A DNA stretch of 64,000 nt from CAG-103 sp905215475 (GCA_905215475.1 CAJMPW010000004.1:124001-188000); one strand, 5' to 3'. Shown: positions 32,238 to 40,855, numbered from the stretch's first letter. Notes: a model not told the origin generated them from the letters alone. Numbers and translations are program-made.

Positions 32238-33487
32238 TCAGTACTCTCCTGTTTTCCTTCGGAACCCTCGGACACCGGCTGCTCCGTCTGCGGAGCGGCG
32301 GTCGCGTCCGACTGATAATGGTCCCGCGCATAGGCACGGCCACGCGCATAGCGGCGGTTGCCGACCTGAGACTCCGGCACAGCATTCGGCTCGACGCCGA
32401 GACGCTCACGGCGGGCGGCGCGCTCTTCACGCACGACCGCAGCCTTGCGCTCGTCATCCTTCTGCTTCTGGCTGGCCTGGATCTTCTTCTTACTGGTGTT
32501 GGGGTTGACGACAGTCTCACCGGCAGCTTTCAGGCGCTCGGTCTCGAGGCGCTTGCGCTCGAGTGCCGCGTCGCGCTCTTTCTCGCGCGCGATGCGCTCG
32601 GCGTCGAGCTTGTCGAGCTGCTTATTGAAGACCTTCGTCAGGCTGACATCGCGCAGGATGCCGAGAATGCTGTTGACGATCCAGTAAATGCCCAGCGCGG
32701 CCGGCATCGTGTAGCAGATCCACAGCGACACGAGCGGCATCATGAGCATCATGGTCTTGTTGGTCGCAGCGGCCTGCTGGTTGCCAGCGGGCTGCGGGGT
32801 CATCGACGTGCTGATCTTCATCGACAGCCAAGACAGCAGCGCCGAAACGATCGGGATCAGGAACAGACCGAGCGCCGGAAGCCAGACGGCCTTGTTGCTC
32901 CAGTCAAACGTCCAGATCTTGAACGACGGCTGCTGGCCCATGTTCAGGCCGATGAAGGAATAGTCCAGATCCAGCAGCTTGCCGGAATAATCGCCGAGGG
33001 CGCCGGTCACGGCATCCCAGTTCTGATGGATCAGGTCGGCGATCTGGATCTCCTGATAGGCGGATTTCGCCTGTGCGACATAGCCCGCATTGGTCGTGAC
33101 CCAGTCGGTCAGCTGCGTGACTGCTTCCGCGCCAAGGCCCATCATCTTCGTCAGCGGCTGACGGATGACGCTGTAGAGCGCAATCAGGATCGGGAACGGG
33201 ATCAAGCTCCAGAGGCAGCCGGACATCGGGTTGATCTTCTCTTCCCGATAGAGTCTGGCCATCTCCTCATTGAGCTTTTGCTGGTTTCCCTCGTGCCGGC
33301 GCTGAAGCTCCGTGATCCGCGGCTGAAGGCGGGTGGTGCGCATCATGCTCTTCTTGCTCTTGGCCATGAACGGAAGCAAAATCAGGTTCACGACGACGCC
33401 GAAGAGGATGACCGCCCAACCATAGCTGCCGGTCAGATCGTAGAGCGCTCTGAGCAGCCAGGCAAAGGGTGCAGTAATCCAGGACAT
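32234..33487 (-). CDS. yidC: Membrane protein insertase YidC
   Basis: A 417-residue YidC/Oxa1/SpoIIIJ-type insertase that inserts proteins into the membrane with or without SecYEG. Membrane spans near 1-40, 95-115, 205-230 and 245-280; the arginine of the hydrophilic groove is in MMRTTRLQPR. There is no lipobox at the N-terminus, unlike Bacillus SpoIIIJ. Residues about 290-417 are a long charged coiled-coil-like and basic tail that may contact the ribosome. Confidence 0.94.
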   Translation of the reverse strand: MSWITAPFAWLLRALYDLTGSYGWAVILFGVVVNLILLPFMAKSKKSMMRTTRLQPRITELQRRHEGNQQKLNEEMARLYREEKINPMSGCLWSLIPFPILIALYSVIRQPLTKMMGLGAEAVTQLTDWVTTNAGYVAQAKSAYQEIQIADLIHQNWDAVTGALGDYSGKLLDLDYSFIGLNMGQQPSFKIWTFDWSNKAVWLPALGLFLIPIVSALLSWLSMKISTSMTPQPAGNQQAAATNKTMMLMMPLVSLWICYTMPAALGIYWIVNSILGILRDVSLTKVFNKQLDKLDAERIAREKERDAALERKRLETERLKAAGETVVNPNTSKKKIQASQKQKDDERKAAVVREERAARRERLGVEPNAVPESQVGNRRYARGRAYARDHYQSDATAAPQTEQPVSEGSEGKQESTE

Positions 33488-33525
33488 AAGACGACTCCAA
33501 TTCTTAAATTCTTAGGATTTCCCGG

Positions 33526-33744
33526 TCATGGCACCGGGTCGTAAAATTCGTGCTCACCCGTATGGAACGGATGGCAGCGGCATATGCGCTTGATGGCGAG
33601 CCATGAGCCCTTGAGCGCTCCGTATTTCTGCAGAGCCTCGAGCGCATACTCCGAGCAGGTCGGAATGAACCGGCAGCAGGGCGGCTTGAGCGGCGAAATG
33701 TACCGGCGGTAAAACTTCACGAGGGCGATGAGCAGACGCTTCAT
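33526..33744 (-). CDS. yidD: Membrane insertion efficiency factor YidD
   Basis: A 72-residue small membrane-associated protein with the family core FYRRYISPLKPPCCRFIPTCSEYALEA. ATG 33744 overlaps the rnpA stop by 4 bases (ATGA), giving coupled translation. It lies between rnpA and yidC, as usual. Confidence 0.95.
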   Translation of the reverse strand: MKRLLIALVKFYRRYISPLKPPCCRFIPTCSEYALEALQKYGALKGSWLAIKRICRCHPFHTGEHEFYDPVP

Positions 33745-34094
33745 GCGCCGCCATCCCCTTCCGTCAGCAGGCCAAGCTTGGCGCAGGCCGACAAAAACGC
33801 AGTCTCGAGCTGATGATAGTCCGCCGCGCACGCGCGCACGCGCGACACGACGACCAGATCATATCCGCGCGCGATCTCCCGCTCATGCAGGCGATAGATC
33901 TCCCGCAGGCGGCGGCGGATGCGGTTGCGCACAACGGCATGGCCGACCTTGTTGGACACGGTGTAGCCGATGCGGCTGCGGCCCGAGCGGTTTTTCCGGC
34001 AGTAGACCACCAGATAGGCGTTGGCGCAGCTTTTCCCCTTCGAGTACAGACGCCGGAATTCATAGTTCTTTTTGAGTGTGCTGGTAAATTCCAA
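33741..34094 (-). CDS. rnpA: Ribonuclease P protein component
   Basis: A 117-residue basic protein subunit of RNase P, which trims tRNA 5' ends. The family core KNRSGRSRIGYTVSNKVGHAVVRNRIRRRLRE is complete apart from length limits here: RNRIRRRLRE at about 70-79. I choose TTG 34094 (giving MEFTSTLKKNYEFRRLY) with GGGGGAG just upstream; an upstream TTG at 34133 is possible but has a weaker site. Confidence 0.93.
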   Translation of the reverse strand: MEFTSTLKKNYEFRRLYSKGKSCANAYLVVYCRKNRSGRSRIGYTVSNKVGHAVVRNRIRRRLREIYRLHEREIARGYDLVVVSRVRACAADYHQLETAFLSACAKLGLLTEGDGGA

Positions 34095-34204
34095 AAGTCT
34101 CCCCCGATTCTCTCCGATGCAGCTTCCGGACAAATGCCTTTAGGGCGGAAAGTTCCCGCCCTGAAAAACATCATTAAGAAGTCTGCCTGCTCACGCGCAA
34201 CAAC

Positions 34205-34339
34205 TCAGTAGGTGAGCTGCTTTCTGCCCTTCGCTCTGCGGCGGGACAGAACCTTGCGGCCGTTGGCGGTCGCCATTCTCTTGCGGAAGCCGTGCTCTTT
34301 TTTGCGCTGACGCTTCTTGGGCTGGTAGGTACGGAACAT
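34205..34339 (-). CDS. rpmH: Ribosomal protein L34
   Basis: A 44-residue very basic protein: opens MFRTYQPKKRQRKKEHGFRK, then RMATANGRKVLSRRRAKGRK, ends LTY. GAAAGGAG precedes ATG 34339. First gene of rpmH-rnpA-yidD-yidC-jag-acpP. A GGGCGG/CCGCCC hairpin lies between it and rnpA. dnaA, usually divergent beside rpmH, is not here. Confidence 0.96.
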   Translation of the reverse strand: MFRTYQPKKRQRKKEHGFRKRMATANGRKVLSRRRAKGRKQLTY

Positions 34340-34394
34340 GGTGATTTCTCCTTTCGATCATACTCAACAGCGGCTTGTGCCGCCGTAGTTGGCA

Positions 34395-34430
34395 AAAAGT
34401 ATCCGGCGCCAGACGTCTGACGCCGGATAC
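34395..34430 (-). terminator. Terminator of the WYL regulator gene
   Basis: On the minus strand GTATCCGGCGTCAGA pairs with TCTGGCGCCGGATAC (one mismatch), followed by TTTTTG. Confidence 0.8.
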
Positions 34431-34465
34431 ATATTATACTATACAAAATTTCAGTCTGTCAACCT

Positions 34466-35485
34466 TCATTTTTCGCTTTCTGTACACTGCGTGTCGGATC
34501 GTGCGTATGTGTCCGCGATGTGCGCAAGCATCTCCTGCATCTCCTGCCGTGCCGACGGCGGCGAGAGGATCTCCACGTCCGTGCCGAAGCCGAAGAGCCA
34601 CGCGTAGAACTTCGGGCTCGTGACCACGTTGAGCGAGACGGTGAAATGCTCCGCCCCGTCCTCGACCACGATCACATCCTTGCCGAAGCGGTCGAGCACC
34701 GAGCCGACCAGATGGTTTGCAAAGCGCAGACGCACCGTGCGCTCCTCACCGGAGAACATACTGAACACCTTTTTGGTGTATGCCGACAGGTCCTGCTCGG
34801 AAAAGTCCTCCATGCCCTCGCGCGGCGTATCGAGCGCGGAGATATCCGTCATCTTGTCCACGCGGTAGTGCTTGCGCAGCTGCGCCTCAGCGTCCCACGC
34901 CAGCAGGTAGTAGTTCTCGTTATCCCACATCAGCGCCATCGGGCTGACGATGTAAAACGCGCCGTCTCTGCGGTAGCGGCGCTGCTTGTCGGTCGTATAC
35001 TCAAAGTAGTGGAAGCGGATCTGCCGGTCGCGCGAAATGGCATCGGCGATCTCATCCACATTATAATATACGCTCTCGTTCATGCTCTTGACGCGGCCGC
35101 GTACATAGACCTGCCGCTGCAAAAGCTGCGCATCATAGATGCTCGCAAGTCCCTCGATCTTCATGATGAGCGCCAGCGTCTTTTTGTGCGTGATGAATTT
35201 CGACGACTGCACACTGTCGACCAGCAGCTTGAGCTCCGGCACTTCAAACGAGCGCGCGCCGATATAATACCCGGTCGTGCGCGATTTCGTCTGCACGATG
35301 TCCAGCCCGAAGGTGCGCAGAGACTCCAGATCGTTATAGATGCTCTTGCGCTCCGCCGCAACGCCGTGCTTGGCAAGCTCCGAGATCATCTCCGGTACGG
35401 TCATCGGATGGCGCTCGTCCGTCTGCTGCAGCAGGATCTCCATCAGGTACAGCAGCTTCAATTTCTGATTCGGTGATTTCGGCAT
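34466..35485 (-). CDS. WYL-domain transcriptional regulator
   Basis: A 339-residue regulator: winged HTH at about 8-75 (SELAKHGVAAERKSIYNDLESL), WYL domain around 150-230 (IRFHYFEYTTDKQRRYRRDGAFYIVSPMAL, then WDNENYYLLAWD) and a C-terminal WCX domain to about 325. WYL proteins bind nucleic acid or small ligands and control varied genes. ATG 35485 follows AGAGGGAG. Single gene; its target is unknown. Confidence 0.88.
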   Translation of the reverse strand: MPKSPNQKLKLLYLMEILLQQTDERHPMTVPEMISELAKHGVAAERKSIYNDLESLRTFGLDIVQTKSRTTGYYIGARSFEVPELKLLVDSVQSSKFITHKKTLALIMKIEGLASIYDAQLLQRQVYVRGRVKSMNESVYYNVDEIADAISRDRQIRFHYFEYTTDKQRRYRRDGAFYIVSPMALMWDNENYYLLAWDAEAQLRKHYRVDKMTDISALDTPREGMEDFSEQDLSAYTKKVFSMFSGEERTVRLRFANHLVGSVLDRFGKDVIVVEDGAEHFTVSLNVVTSPKFYAWLFGFGTDVEILSPPSARQEMQEMLAHIADTYARSDTQCTESEK

Positions 35486-35785
35486 GGCTCCCTCTTTTCT
35501 CCATTTCCGCGCACATATCCAGCGCATGGAATGGCTGCATTTTATCACAAATTTCTGTCACAAAAAAGCACTCGCGCAGAAAGTGCGCGGTTTTCTGCAT
35601 AATTTACATCGTTTTTGGCACCCGAATACAGTTTTCGGAGACGCTTTCCAGTGTGCGGTCTCTCCAGTGTATCCGGCAGTGCTACTCCCCGCTTTGCTTC
35701 ATCATAGCAAAAGGAGAGTCCCATAATCAGGACTCTCCTCACGCAAAACAGAAAATTGATCAAAAATCAGGCGAAACGGAAGCCG
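35486..35785. other. Intergenic region between regulator and importer
   Basis: Three hundred bases without a gene. It contains AGGAGAGTCC-8-GGACTCTCCT followed by TTTTG on the minus strand (35707-35739), a probable terminator for the importer operon, and an AT-rich part near 35540-35600 that probably holds the regulator's promoter (a TAAAAT -10 without a clear -35). Confidence 0.6.
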
Positions 35786-37339
35786 TTATTCCGCGGCGGC
35801 AGCCGCGCTGCGCCTGTGCCGCAGACGCGCACTGCCAACATCGATGCCCCAGACCAGCAGCACGAAGCCAAGGAAGATCGCGCTCACATCGCTCCACGCA
35901 TACTGGTTCATGGCGAAGATGAGCGGCGCACCGATGCCGCCCGCACCGACCAGTCCGAGCACGGATGCCTCGCGGATGTTGACATCGAACCGGTACAGCA
36001 CCGCCGAAGCGAGCGCCGGCGCAAGCTGCGGCAGCACCGCATAGCGGATGCGCGGCAAAAGCGACACCCCCATGGCACGCAGCGCGTCATAGGCGCGAAA
36101 ATCCAGCGCCTCGATCGCCTCGGTGAAGCGCTTGCTCAGCAGACCGATGCTGCACACCGCCAGCGTCAGCACCCCGGTGAACGCACCCGGACCGGAGACG
36201 CGGATGAAGATCAGACCGTAGATCAAAAACGGCACGGAGCGGATCGCCACGATGAGCACCCGGAACAGCAGCGCGACCGGGCGCGGCAGCAGCTTCGGCG
36301 TGCTCAAAAACGCCAGGGGTGCGGCAAGCAGCGCACCGAGCCCCGTTCCGGCCAGCGCGATGCCGACCGTCTCAAGCAGCAGCCAGCCGAGTCCGTCCTT
36401 GCCCGTGCCGAAGAAAAAGCGCCAGTCCGGATGCAGCAGTCCCGTGCCCATGGCTGAGAGCACGGTCTTGCTCGTGTGCGCAAGATCCGGCGGGTCGATC
36501 CCCACCGTGCAGACGACCACGCACAGCAGCACCGCCGCCCAAAGAACGCGCTTTGCCGGGCGCGAAATGCTGCGCTCACCGCGGATGATGCGCCCGAGCG
36601 CATGGCTGAGCCACTCGATGCAGCACACCGTCACAAACAGGCACATCAGGATCGCGCCGACGCGGCCGTATTCCCGCCACGAGATCTTCTCATTGAGCAG
36701 CAGACCGATGCCGCCCGCGCCGACATAGCCGAGGATGGCGCTGTGGCGCACGTTCGTCTCGAGCAGGTAGAGCGCGTTGGTCAGATAGCCCGATGCGATC
36801 TCCGGCACGACGGCGCGCGCATAGGCCCGCGCCGGGGACGCGCCCATGGCGCACAGCGCACGGTAAGGCGCGAGCGTGAGCGTCTCGATGTCCTCATAGG
36901 TCAGGCGTGTCATGACCGCGAGCGTAAAGACCGTGATGGCGACCGTGCCGGAAAACGTGCCGAGGCCGAACAGAAACGTCGCCAGCAGCGCAAGGATCAG
37001 CGCCGGGAACGAGCGCAGCACCTGCACCAGAAAGCGCAGCACCGCGCGCACCGGCGCAGGACACGGCAGATTATGCGCACACAGCGGCGCGAAGCCGAGC
37101 GCCAGCGCGACGCCCAGCGCCGTGCCGGTGACGGACATACGCAGCGTCGCCAGCAGCGGCGCCACGATCGCGGACAGGTAGCTCCAGTCCGGCGGGAAAA
37201 GCTGCGCGGCAATGTCGCGCAGGTGCGCCCGCCGCGCCCAGAACACCGCTGGGTCGCAGCCCGTCAGCCAAAAGGCAAGCACTAACAGCGCGAGCACACT
37301 CAGTGCCCGCGCCCAGCGTTTTGCACGCGCACGCGTCAT
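35786..37339 (-). CDS. phnE: Phosphonate-type ABC permease, two fused PhnE units
   Basis: A 517-residue membrane protein made of two PhnE-like permease halves in one chain. The EAA-type cytoplasmic loops, each with a VLGLVGAGGIG or ILGYVGAGGIG motif, lie near 207-217 and 465-475. Most PhnE are about 270 residues and pair as dimers; here one chain supplies both pores. The ATPase gene overlaps its start by 4 bases. Together with the ATPase and binding protein it forms a complete importer. The substrate could be a phosphonate, phosphite or another small anion or vitamin precursor. Confidence 0.88.
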   Translation of the reverse strand: MTRARAKRWARALSVLALLVLAFWLTGCDPAVFWARRAHLRDIAAQLFPPDWSYLSAIVAPLLATLRMSVTGTALGVALALGFAPLCAHNLPCPAPVRAVLRFLVQVLRSFPALILALLATFLFGLGTFSGTVAITVFTLAVMTRLTYEDIETLTLAPYRALCAMGASPARAYARAVVPEIASGYLTNALYLLETNVRHSAILGYVGAGGIGLLLNEKISWREYGRVGAILMCLFVTVCCIEWLSHALGRIIRGERSISRPAKRVLWAAVLLCVVVCTVGIDPPDLAHTSKTVLSAMGTGLLHPDWRFFFGTGKDGLGWLLLETVGIALAGTGLGALLAAPLAFLSTPKLLPRPVALLFRVLIVAIRSVPFLIYGLIFIRVSGPGAFTGVLTLAVCSIGLLSKRFTEAIEALDFRAYDALRAMGVSLLPRIRYAVLPQLAPALASAVLYRFDVNIREASVLGLVGAGGIGAPLIFAMNQYAWSDVSAIFLGFVLLVWGIDVGSARLRHRRSAAAAAE

Positions 37340-38094
37340 GGCGCGGCCTCGCTTTCCGCGCCGCCGTAGATGCGCGCAAGATCCGCGTCCGTCACGGCAT
37401 CGGGCGCGCAGTCGAGCACGATCCGCCCCGCATGCAGACCGAGGAGCCGGGAGGAAACCGCCCGGCTCTGGTCGAGATTATGACTGTTCATAAGGATGGC
37501 GACACCCTCGGTGCGCGATATATCCTGCAGCAGCGCGAGGATCTGCCGCCCGGTGACCGGGTCGAGCGAAGCGACCGGTTCGTCCGCGAGCAGCAGCGCG
37601 GGCTTTCGCATGAGCGCGCGCGCGATGGCGACGCGCTGCTTCTGCCCGCCGGACAGGCTGCAGACCGGCTCATCGCACTTATCGGCGAGACCGACGCGCG
37701 CGAGCAGCCGCTCGGCCTCCGCCGTCTGTGCGCGGGAAAACAGCCCCAGCAGCGAAGCCTGCAGCGACATATCCGGCAGGCAGGCATTGAGCACGTTCTG
37801 CCGGCAGGTGACCGGCTCGACGAGCGCAAAGTCCTGATAGATCGTGCCGATGCGCTTTTGCACCGCGCGCTTTTTGCGCCCGCGGGCACGCGAGAGCGGC
37901 AGGGCGTCGATGCGCACCTCGCCGCTGTCGCACGGCAGCGTGCCGTTGAGGATGCGAAAGAGCGTCGTCTTTCCCGCACCGGACGGGCCGATGACGGACA
38001 CGAACTCGCCCGCCTCCAGCCCAAAGGTCACATCCGTCAGCACCGGCGTCCGCGCGCCGAAGCGCTTACAGATGTGCGCAGCTTCCAGCAGCAT
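37336..38094 (-). CDS. phnC: Phosphonate-type ABC transporter ATPase
   Basis: A 252-residue ABC ATPase: Walker A GPSGAGKTT, Q-loop in IYQDFALVE, signature LSGGQKQR, Walker B LLLADEP and the switch His in MNSHN. Closest in layout to PhnC. It lies 4 bases after phnD and overlaps phnE. Confidence 0.92.
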   Translation of the reverse strand: MLLEAAHICKRFGARTPVLTDVTFGLEAGEFVSVIGPSGAGKTTLFRILNGTLPCDSGEVRIDALPLSRARGRKKRAVQKRIGTIYQDFALVEPVTCRQNVLNACLPDMSLQASLLGLFSRAQTAEAERLLARVGLADKCDEPVCSLSGGQKQRVAIARALMRKPALLLADEPVASLDPVTGRQILALLQDISRTEGVAILMNSHNLDQSRAVSSRLLGLHAGRIVLDCAPDAVTDADLARIYGGAESEAAP

Positions 38095-38098
38095 GGTG

Positions 38099-39139
38099 TT
38101 ACTTCCCCGCCGACTTGAGCATGGCCTGCGCGGCGCGCTCGCCGTCGTAGTCGGAATCCTTGCCCCAGGTGTAGCCGACCTGGCTGAAGACGCTGATGAT
38201 CTGCTTGCCCTCGTCGGTCTGGGCGATCTCGATGAATGCCTCGCCGAGCGCCTTGCGGAATGCCTCGTCCGCCATGAGATCGGAGTGCTTGCTGTAGGCG
38301 ATCATGTCGTTGTAGATGCCCTCGGTCACGCCGATGACGCCGGTCTGCTCGACCATGGGCGCCGTGCCGCCGAACTTCTCCTGCCAGTTGGGCGCGTTCT
38401 TGATGCGGATGTGGCCAAAGGAGACCATCACATCCGCCTGACCGGTGGCCAGACGCGCAAGCGACGTGCTGTGGGAGTCAGACTGCACCACGTGATCGAG
38501 ATCCGCAATGGTCTTGCCGTAGTGCTCCTGCAGCCAGAGGCTCGGATAGATGTAGCCGGATGCGGACGTCGGGGCGAGCACGGACCAGGTCGCGCCGTTG
38601 AGATCATCCCACGTCAGCTCCTCGCCGGCGTTGACCTTCGCCAGCAGCGCCTGTCCCTTTGCGCTCGGACCGGCCAGAATGATCGAGCGGTAGTAGGTGG
38701 TCATGTCCTGCGTGTTCTCCTCGAGCTTGCCGTCGTTCCAGTCGGCGGCGTTCTCAGAGTCCTTGTTGATGCCGTAGCGCAGCGCCGTGAGCAGCACGTC
38801 GCAGTCATCGGAAAACAGGACGTAGTTGCCGCCGGAGATGAAGCCGATGTCTGCGCTGCCGGCGCTGAGCGCCTCGCCCACGGCGGTATAGCTCGTGCCG
38901 ACGGTCATGTCGATGTTCTGCACGTCATAGCCCTTTTCGAGGAGCTTTGCCTTGAGCAGCGCCTCGAGCGGCTCGGTCGCCGTCGTGATCTGGTCGGCGT
39001 CCGCATACGGGGAGAACGCAATTTTCAGGCTCTCGACCGTCTTTGCACCGCTGCCGCTGCCGCTGTCCTTCTGGCCGCAGCCGGCCATCAGACCGAACGC
39101 CATGACCAGAGACAACATCATTGCCACTACTTTTTTCAT
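38099..39139 (-). CDS. phnD: PhnD-family substrate-binding lipoprotein
   Basis: A 346-residue solute-binding protein: signal peptide with lipobox LMAGC (Cys21), then the PhnD/periplasmic-binding fold (FSPYADADQITTATEPLEALLKAKL, GSADIGFISGGNYVL, APTSASGYIYPSLWL). ATG 39139 is chosen for GGAGGG with 7-base spacing. It is first in phnD-phnC-phnE. The gene lies behind a leader that ends in an intrinsic terminator, so expression is likely set by premature termination. Confidence 0.9.
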   Translation of the reverse strand: MKKVVAMMLSLVMAFGLMAGCGQKDSGSGSGAKTVESLKIAFSPYADADQITTATEPLEALLKAKLLEKGYDVQNIDMTVGTSYTAVGEALSAGSADIGFISGGNYVLFSDDCDVLLTALRYGINKDSENAADWNDGKLEENTQDMTTYYRSIILAGPSAKGQALLAKVNAGEELTWDDLNGATWSVLAPTSASGYIYPSLWLQEHYGKTIADLDHVVQSDSHSTSLARLATGQADVMVSFGHIRIKNAPNWQEKFGGTAPMVEQTGVIGVTEGIYNDMIAYSKHSDLMADEAFRKALGEAFIEIAQTDEGKQIISVFSQVGYTWGKDSDYDGERAAQAMLKSAGK

Positions 39140-39181
39140 GTACATACCCTCCAGATAAATTCTTTCTCCCGCCGCGGGCAT

Positions 39182-39212
39182 AAAAAACGGCATATGCAGC
39201 GCTGCATATGCC
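39182..39212 (-). terminator. Leader terminator, perfect 24-base palindrome
   Basis: GGCATATGCAGC directly followed by GCTGCATATGCC, then TTTTTT on the minus strand, 43 bases before phnD. As RNA it is a classic terminator; as DNA the 24-base perfect symmetry could also serve as an operator. Confidence 0.85.
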
Positions 39213-39388
39213 AACCCGACGACCGGCAGACGCTGAGAATCCGCCCTTTACGGACGGATTTGGTCGGTCGATCTTCCCTGAGATCCTCTCAGCCCGGAAC
39301 ACGGGCTCCCTCGCGATCTGGTTTCGTCATCACTGTTTTGTTGAGCGCGGCGCCAGGGAGCTCCCCCTTTCGCCGCATTCCGGAAACC
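39213..39388 (-). promoter_or_regulatory. Structured leader, candidate riboswitch, of phnDCE
   Basis: About 175 bases of leader. Visible helices on the minus strand: AGCCCG/CGGGCT with a 5-base loop; ATCCGTCC/GGGCGGAT; GCTGAGA able to pair with TCTCAGC, or locally CTGAGA with CTCAG; and an outer GACGA...CAGA/TCTG...TCGTC closing helix. The GGGAGCC...GGGCTGAGAGG part and a later CAGCG resemble half of the TPP riboswitch, but ACCTGAT and GCGTAGGGA are not conserved. Class undetermined. Confidence 0.5.
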
Positions 39389-39394
39389 ATCGAC

Positions 39395-39423
39395 AGCTTA
39401 CCACACCCCAGCGGAGAATGCAA
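39395..39423 (-). promoter_or_regulatory. Promoter of phnDCE
   Basis: TTGCAT, 17-base spacer, TAAGCT on the minus strand, just ahead of the structured leader. Confidence 0.5.
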
Positions 39424-39467
39424 GCGCTTTGTAAAGCGCGCGCAAAACTTCCGGGTGCGGCGACGCC

Positions 39468-39495
39468 TCATATTCCCGGTAAGACTTCATATACT
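39468..39495 (+). promoter_or_regulatory. Sigma-E-like promoter of spoIIID
   Basis: TCATATT, 13-base spacer, CATATACT on the plus strand, 29 bases before spoIIID. Both boxes match the Bacillus sigma-E consensus (ATATT and CATACA-T), and spoIIID is a known sigma-E gene. Confidence 0.7.
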
Positions 39496-39524
39496 GAATT
39501 ACGCAAATATAGGGAGTGGTGTCA

Positions 39525-39773
39525 GTGCACACGGACATGGAAGCACGCGCATGCGATCTCGCGGAATATCTTCTCGCCAACAACGCCACCGTCCGCGCCG
39601 CCGCCAAACAGTTCGGTGTCTCCAAATCGACCGTCCACAAGGATCTCACGGAGCGGCTGGAGAAGATCGACCCCGCGCTCTATCAGCAGGTGCGGCAGCT
39701 GCTCGACCGCAACAAGGCCGAGCGGCACATCCGCGGCGGCATGGCGACGCGGCGAAAATACAAAGGTACATAA
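39525..39773 (+). CDS. spoIIID: Sporulation regulator SpoIIID
   Basis: An 82-residue DNA-binding protein with the near-invariant helix-turn-helix AKQFGVSKSTVHKDLTERL (about 27-45) and the C-terminal RGGMATRRKYK. It adjusts sigma-E gene expression in the mother cell. GTG 39525 has AGGGAG upstream and gives the usual VHxx-type N-terminus; ATG 39537 is a shorter alternative. A sigma-E-like promoter precedes it. Divergent from the importer operon. Confidence 0.93.
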   Translation: MHTDMEARACDLAEYLLANNATVRAAAKQFGVSKSTVHKDLTERLEKIDPALYQQVRQLLDRNKAERHIRGGMATRRKYKGT

Positions 39774-39832
39774 TCCGGACCGCGGCACATCATTTCGAAA
39801 AAACCGGGGATACTATCGCCGAAGGTGATCCC

Positions 39833-40855
39833 GTGAAAGGCAAACGTATCGGACGGCAGACCGTGCAGTTTTCGACCCCGCCCGTGATCCGCGCCGCCGC
39901 CAGCGTCGTGGGCAGAAAAGAGGGCGAAGGTCCGCTGCGCGGCCGCTTTGACAGCGTCAGTCAGGACACATATTTCGGCGAAAAGAGCTGGGAGCAGGCC
40001 GAGAGCGCCATGCTGCGGCAGTGCTTTGCGCGCGTATGCAGCAAAGCGGCGCTGCCGCCGGAGGCACTCGACTACGTGCTCTCCGGCGACCTGCTCAACC
40101 AGTGCGTGGGCTCGGCCTACGCCATGCGCGGCGTCGGTGCACCGTATCTTGGGCTGTACGGCGCGTGCTCGACGATGGCGGAGGCGGTCAGTCTGGCCGC
40201 GATGCTCATCGACGGCGGCTGCGCCGAGACCGCCGCCGCGCTCACAAGCTCGCACTTTTGCTCCGCCGAGCGCCAGTACCGCTTTCCGCTGGAATACGGC
40301 GGCGTGCGTCCGCCGACCGCTCAGTGGACAGTGACCGGTGCGGGTGCGCTCATCCTTGCAGCAGCCGGAAGCGGGCCGCGCGTGACCATGGCGACGACCG
40401 GGACGATCGTGGACGCGGGCATTACGGACACGAACAACATGGGCGCTGCGATGGCGCCCGCCGCCTATGAGACGCTTAGGGCGCACTTTGCCGACACCGG
40501 GCGCACGCCGGACGACTATGATCTGATCGTGACCGGCGACCTCGGCAAGATCGGTCACGCCGTCGTGACGCGGCTGTTTCAGGACGACGGCGTGGATCTC
40601 TCCGGCAGGTACAACGACTGCGGCCTGATGATCTACGATCTCGAGGCGCAGGACGTGCACGCGGGCGGCTCGGGCTGCGGATGCAGCGCGTGCGTGCTCG
40701 CAGGGCATCTGATGAAGCTGCTGACGGGCGGGCAGATCCGGCGGCTGCTGTTCGCGGCGACGGGTGCGCTCATGTCCCCCACAGCGTCCATGCAGGGGCA
40801 GAGCATCCCCGGTATCTGTCACGCCGTGGCCATAGAAACGCAGGTGAACGCATGA
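39833..40855 (+). CDS. spoVAD: Stage V sporulation protein AD
   Basis: A 340-residue thiolase-fold protein of the SpoVAD family (GACSTMAEAVSLAAMLIDGG, TSSHFCSAERQYRFPLEYGG, TGDLGKIGH, AGGSGCGCSA). In spores it binds dipicolinic acid for uptake by the SpoVA channel. GTG 39833 has GGTGAT just upstream. A GATACTA element near 39810 could be a sigma-G -10 with a poor -35. spoVAC, normally just upstream, is not here; spoIIID takes its place. Confidence 0.92.
   Translation: MKGKRIGRQTVQFSTPPVIRAAASVVGRKEGEGPLRGRFDSVSQDTYFGEKSWEQAESAMLRQCFARVCSKAALPPEALDYVLSGDLLNQCVGSAYAMRGVGAPYLGLYGACSTMAEAVSLAAMLIDGGCAETAAALTSSHFCSAERQYRFPLEYGGVRPPTAQWTVTGAGALILAAAGSGPRVTMATTGTIVDAGITDTNNMGAAMAPAAYETLRAHFADTGRTPDDYDLIVTGDLGKIGHAVVTRLFQDDGVDLSGRYNDCGLMIYDLEAQDVHAGGSGCGCSACVLAGHLMKLLTGGQIRRLLFAATGALMSPTASMQGQSIPGICHAVAIETQVNA

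Noticed and set aside
34340..34465. Replication origin next to rpmH
   Set aside because: No TTATCCACA-type box cluster, no AT-rich unwinding stretch and no dnaA; the hairpin there is the terminator of the WYL gene.
39213..39388. Firm call of a TPP riboswitch
   Set aside because: Only the CTGAGA half fits; ACCTGAT and GCGTAGGGA are not conserved, and CTGAGA here can simply pair with TCTCAG.
37844..39832. Upstream extension of the spoVAD frame across phnD, its leader and spoIIID
   Set aside because: The frame happens to be open, but SpoVAD homology begins at GTG 39833 with a ribosome site, and the upstream part is antisense to phnD.
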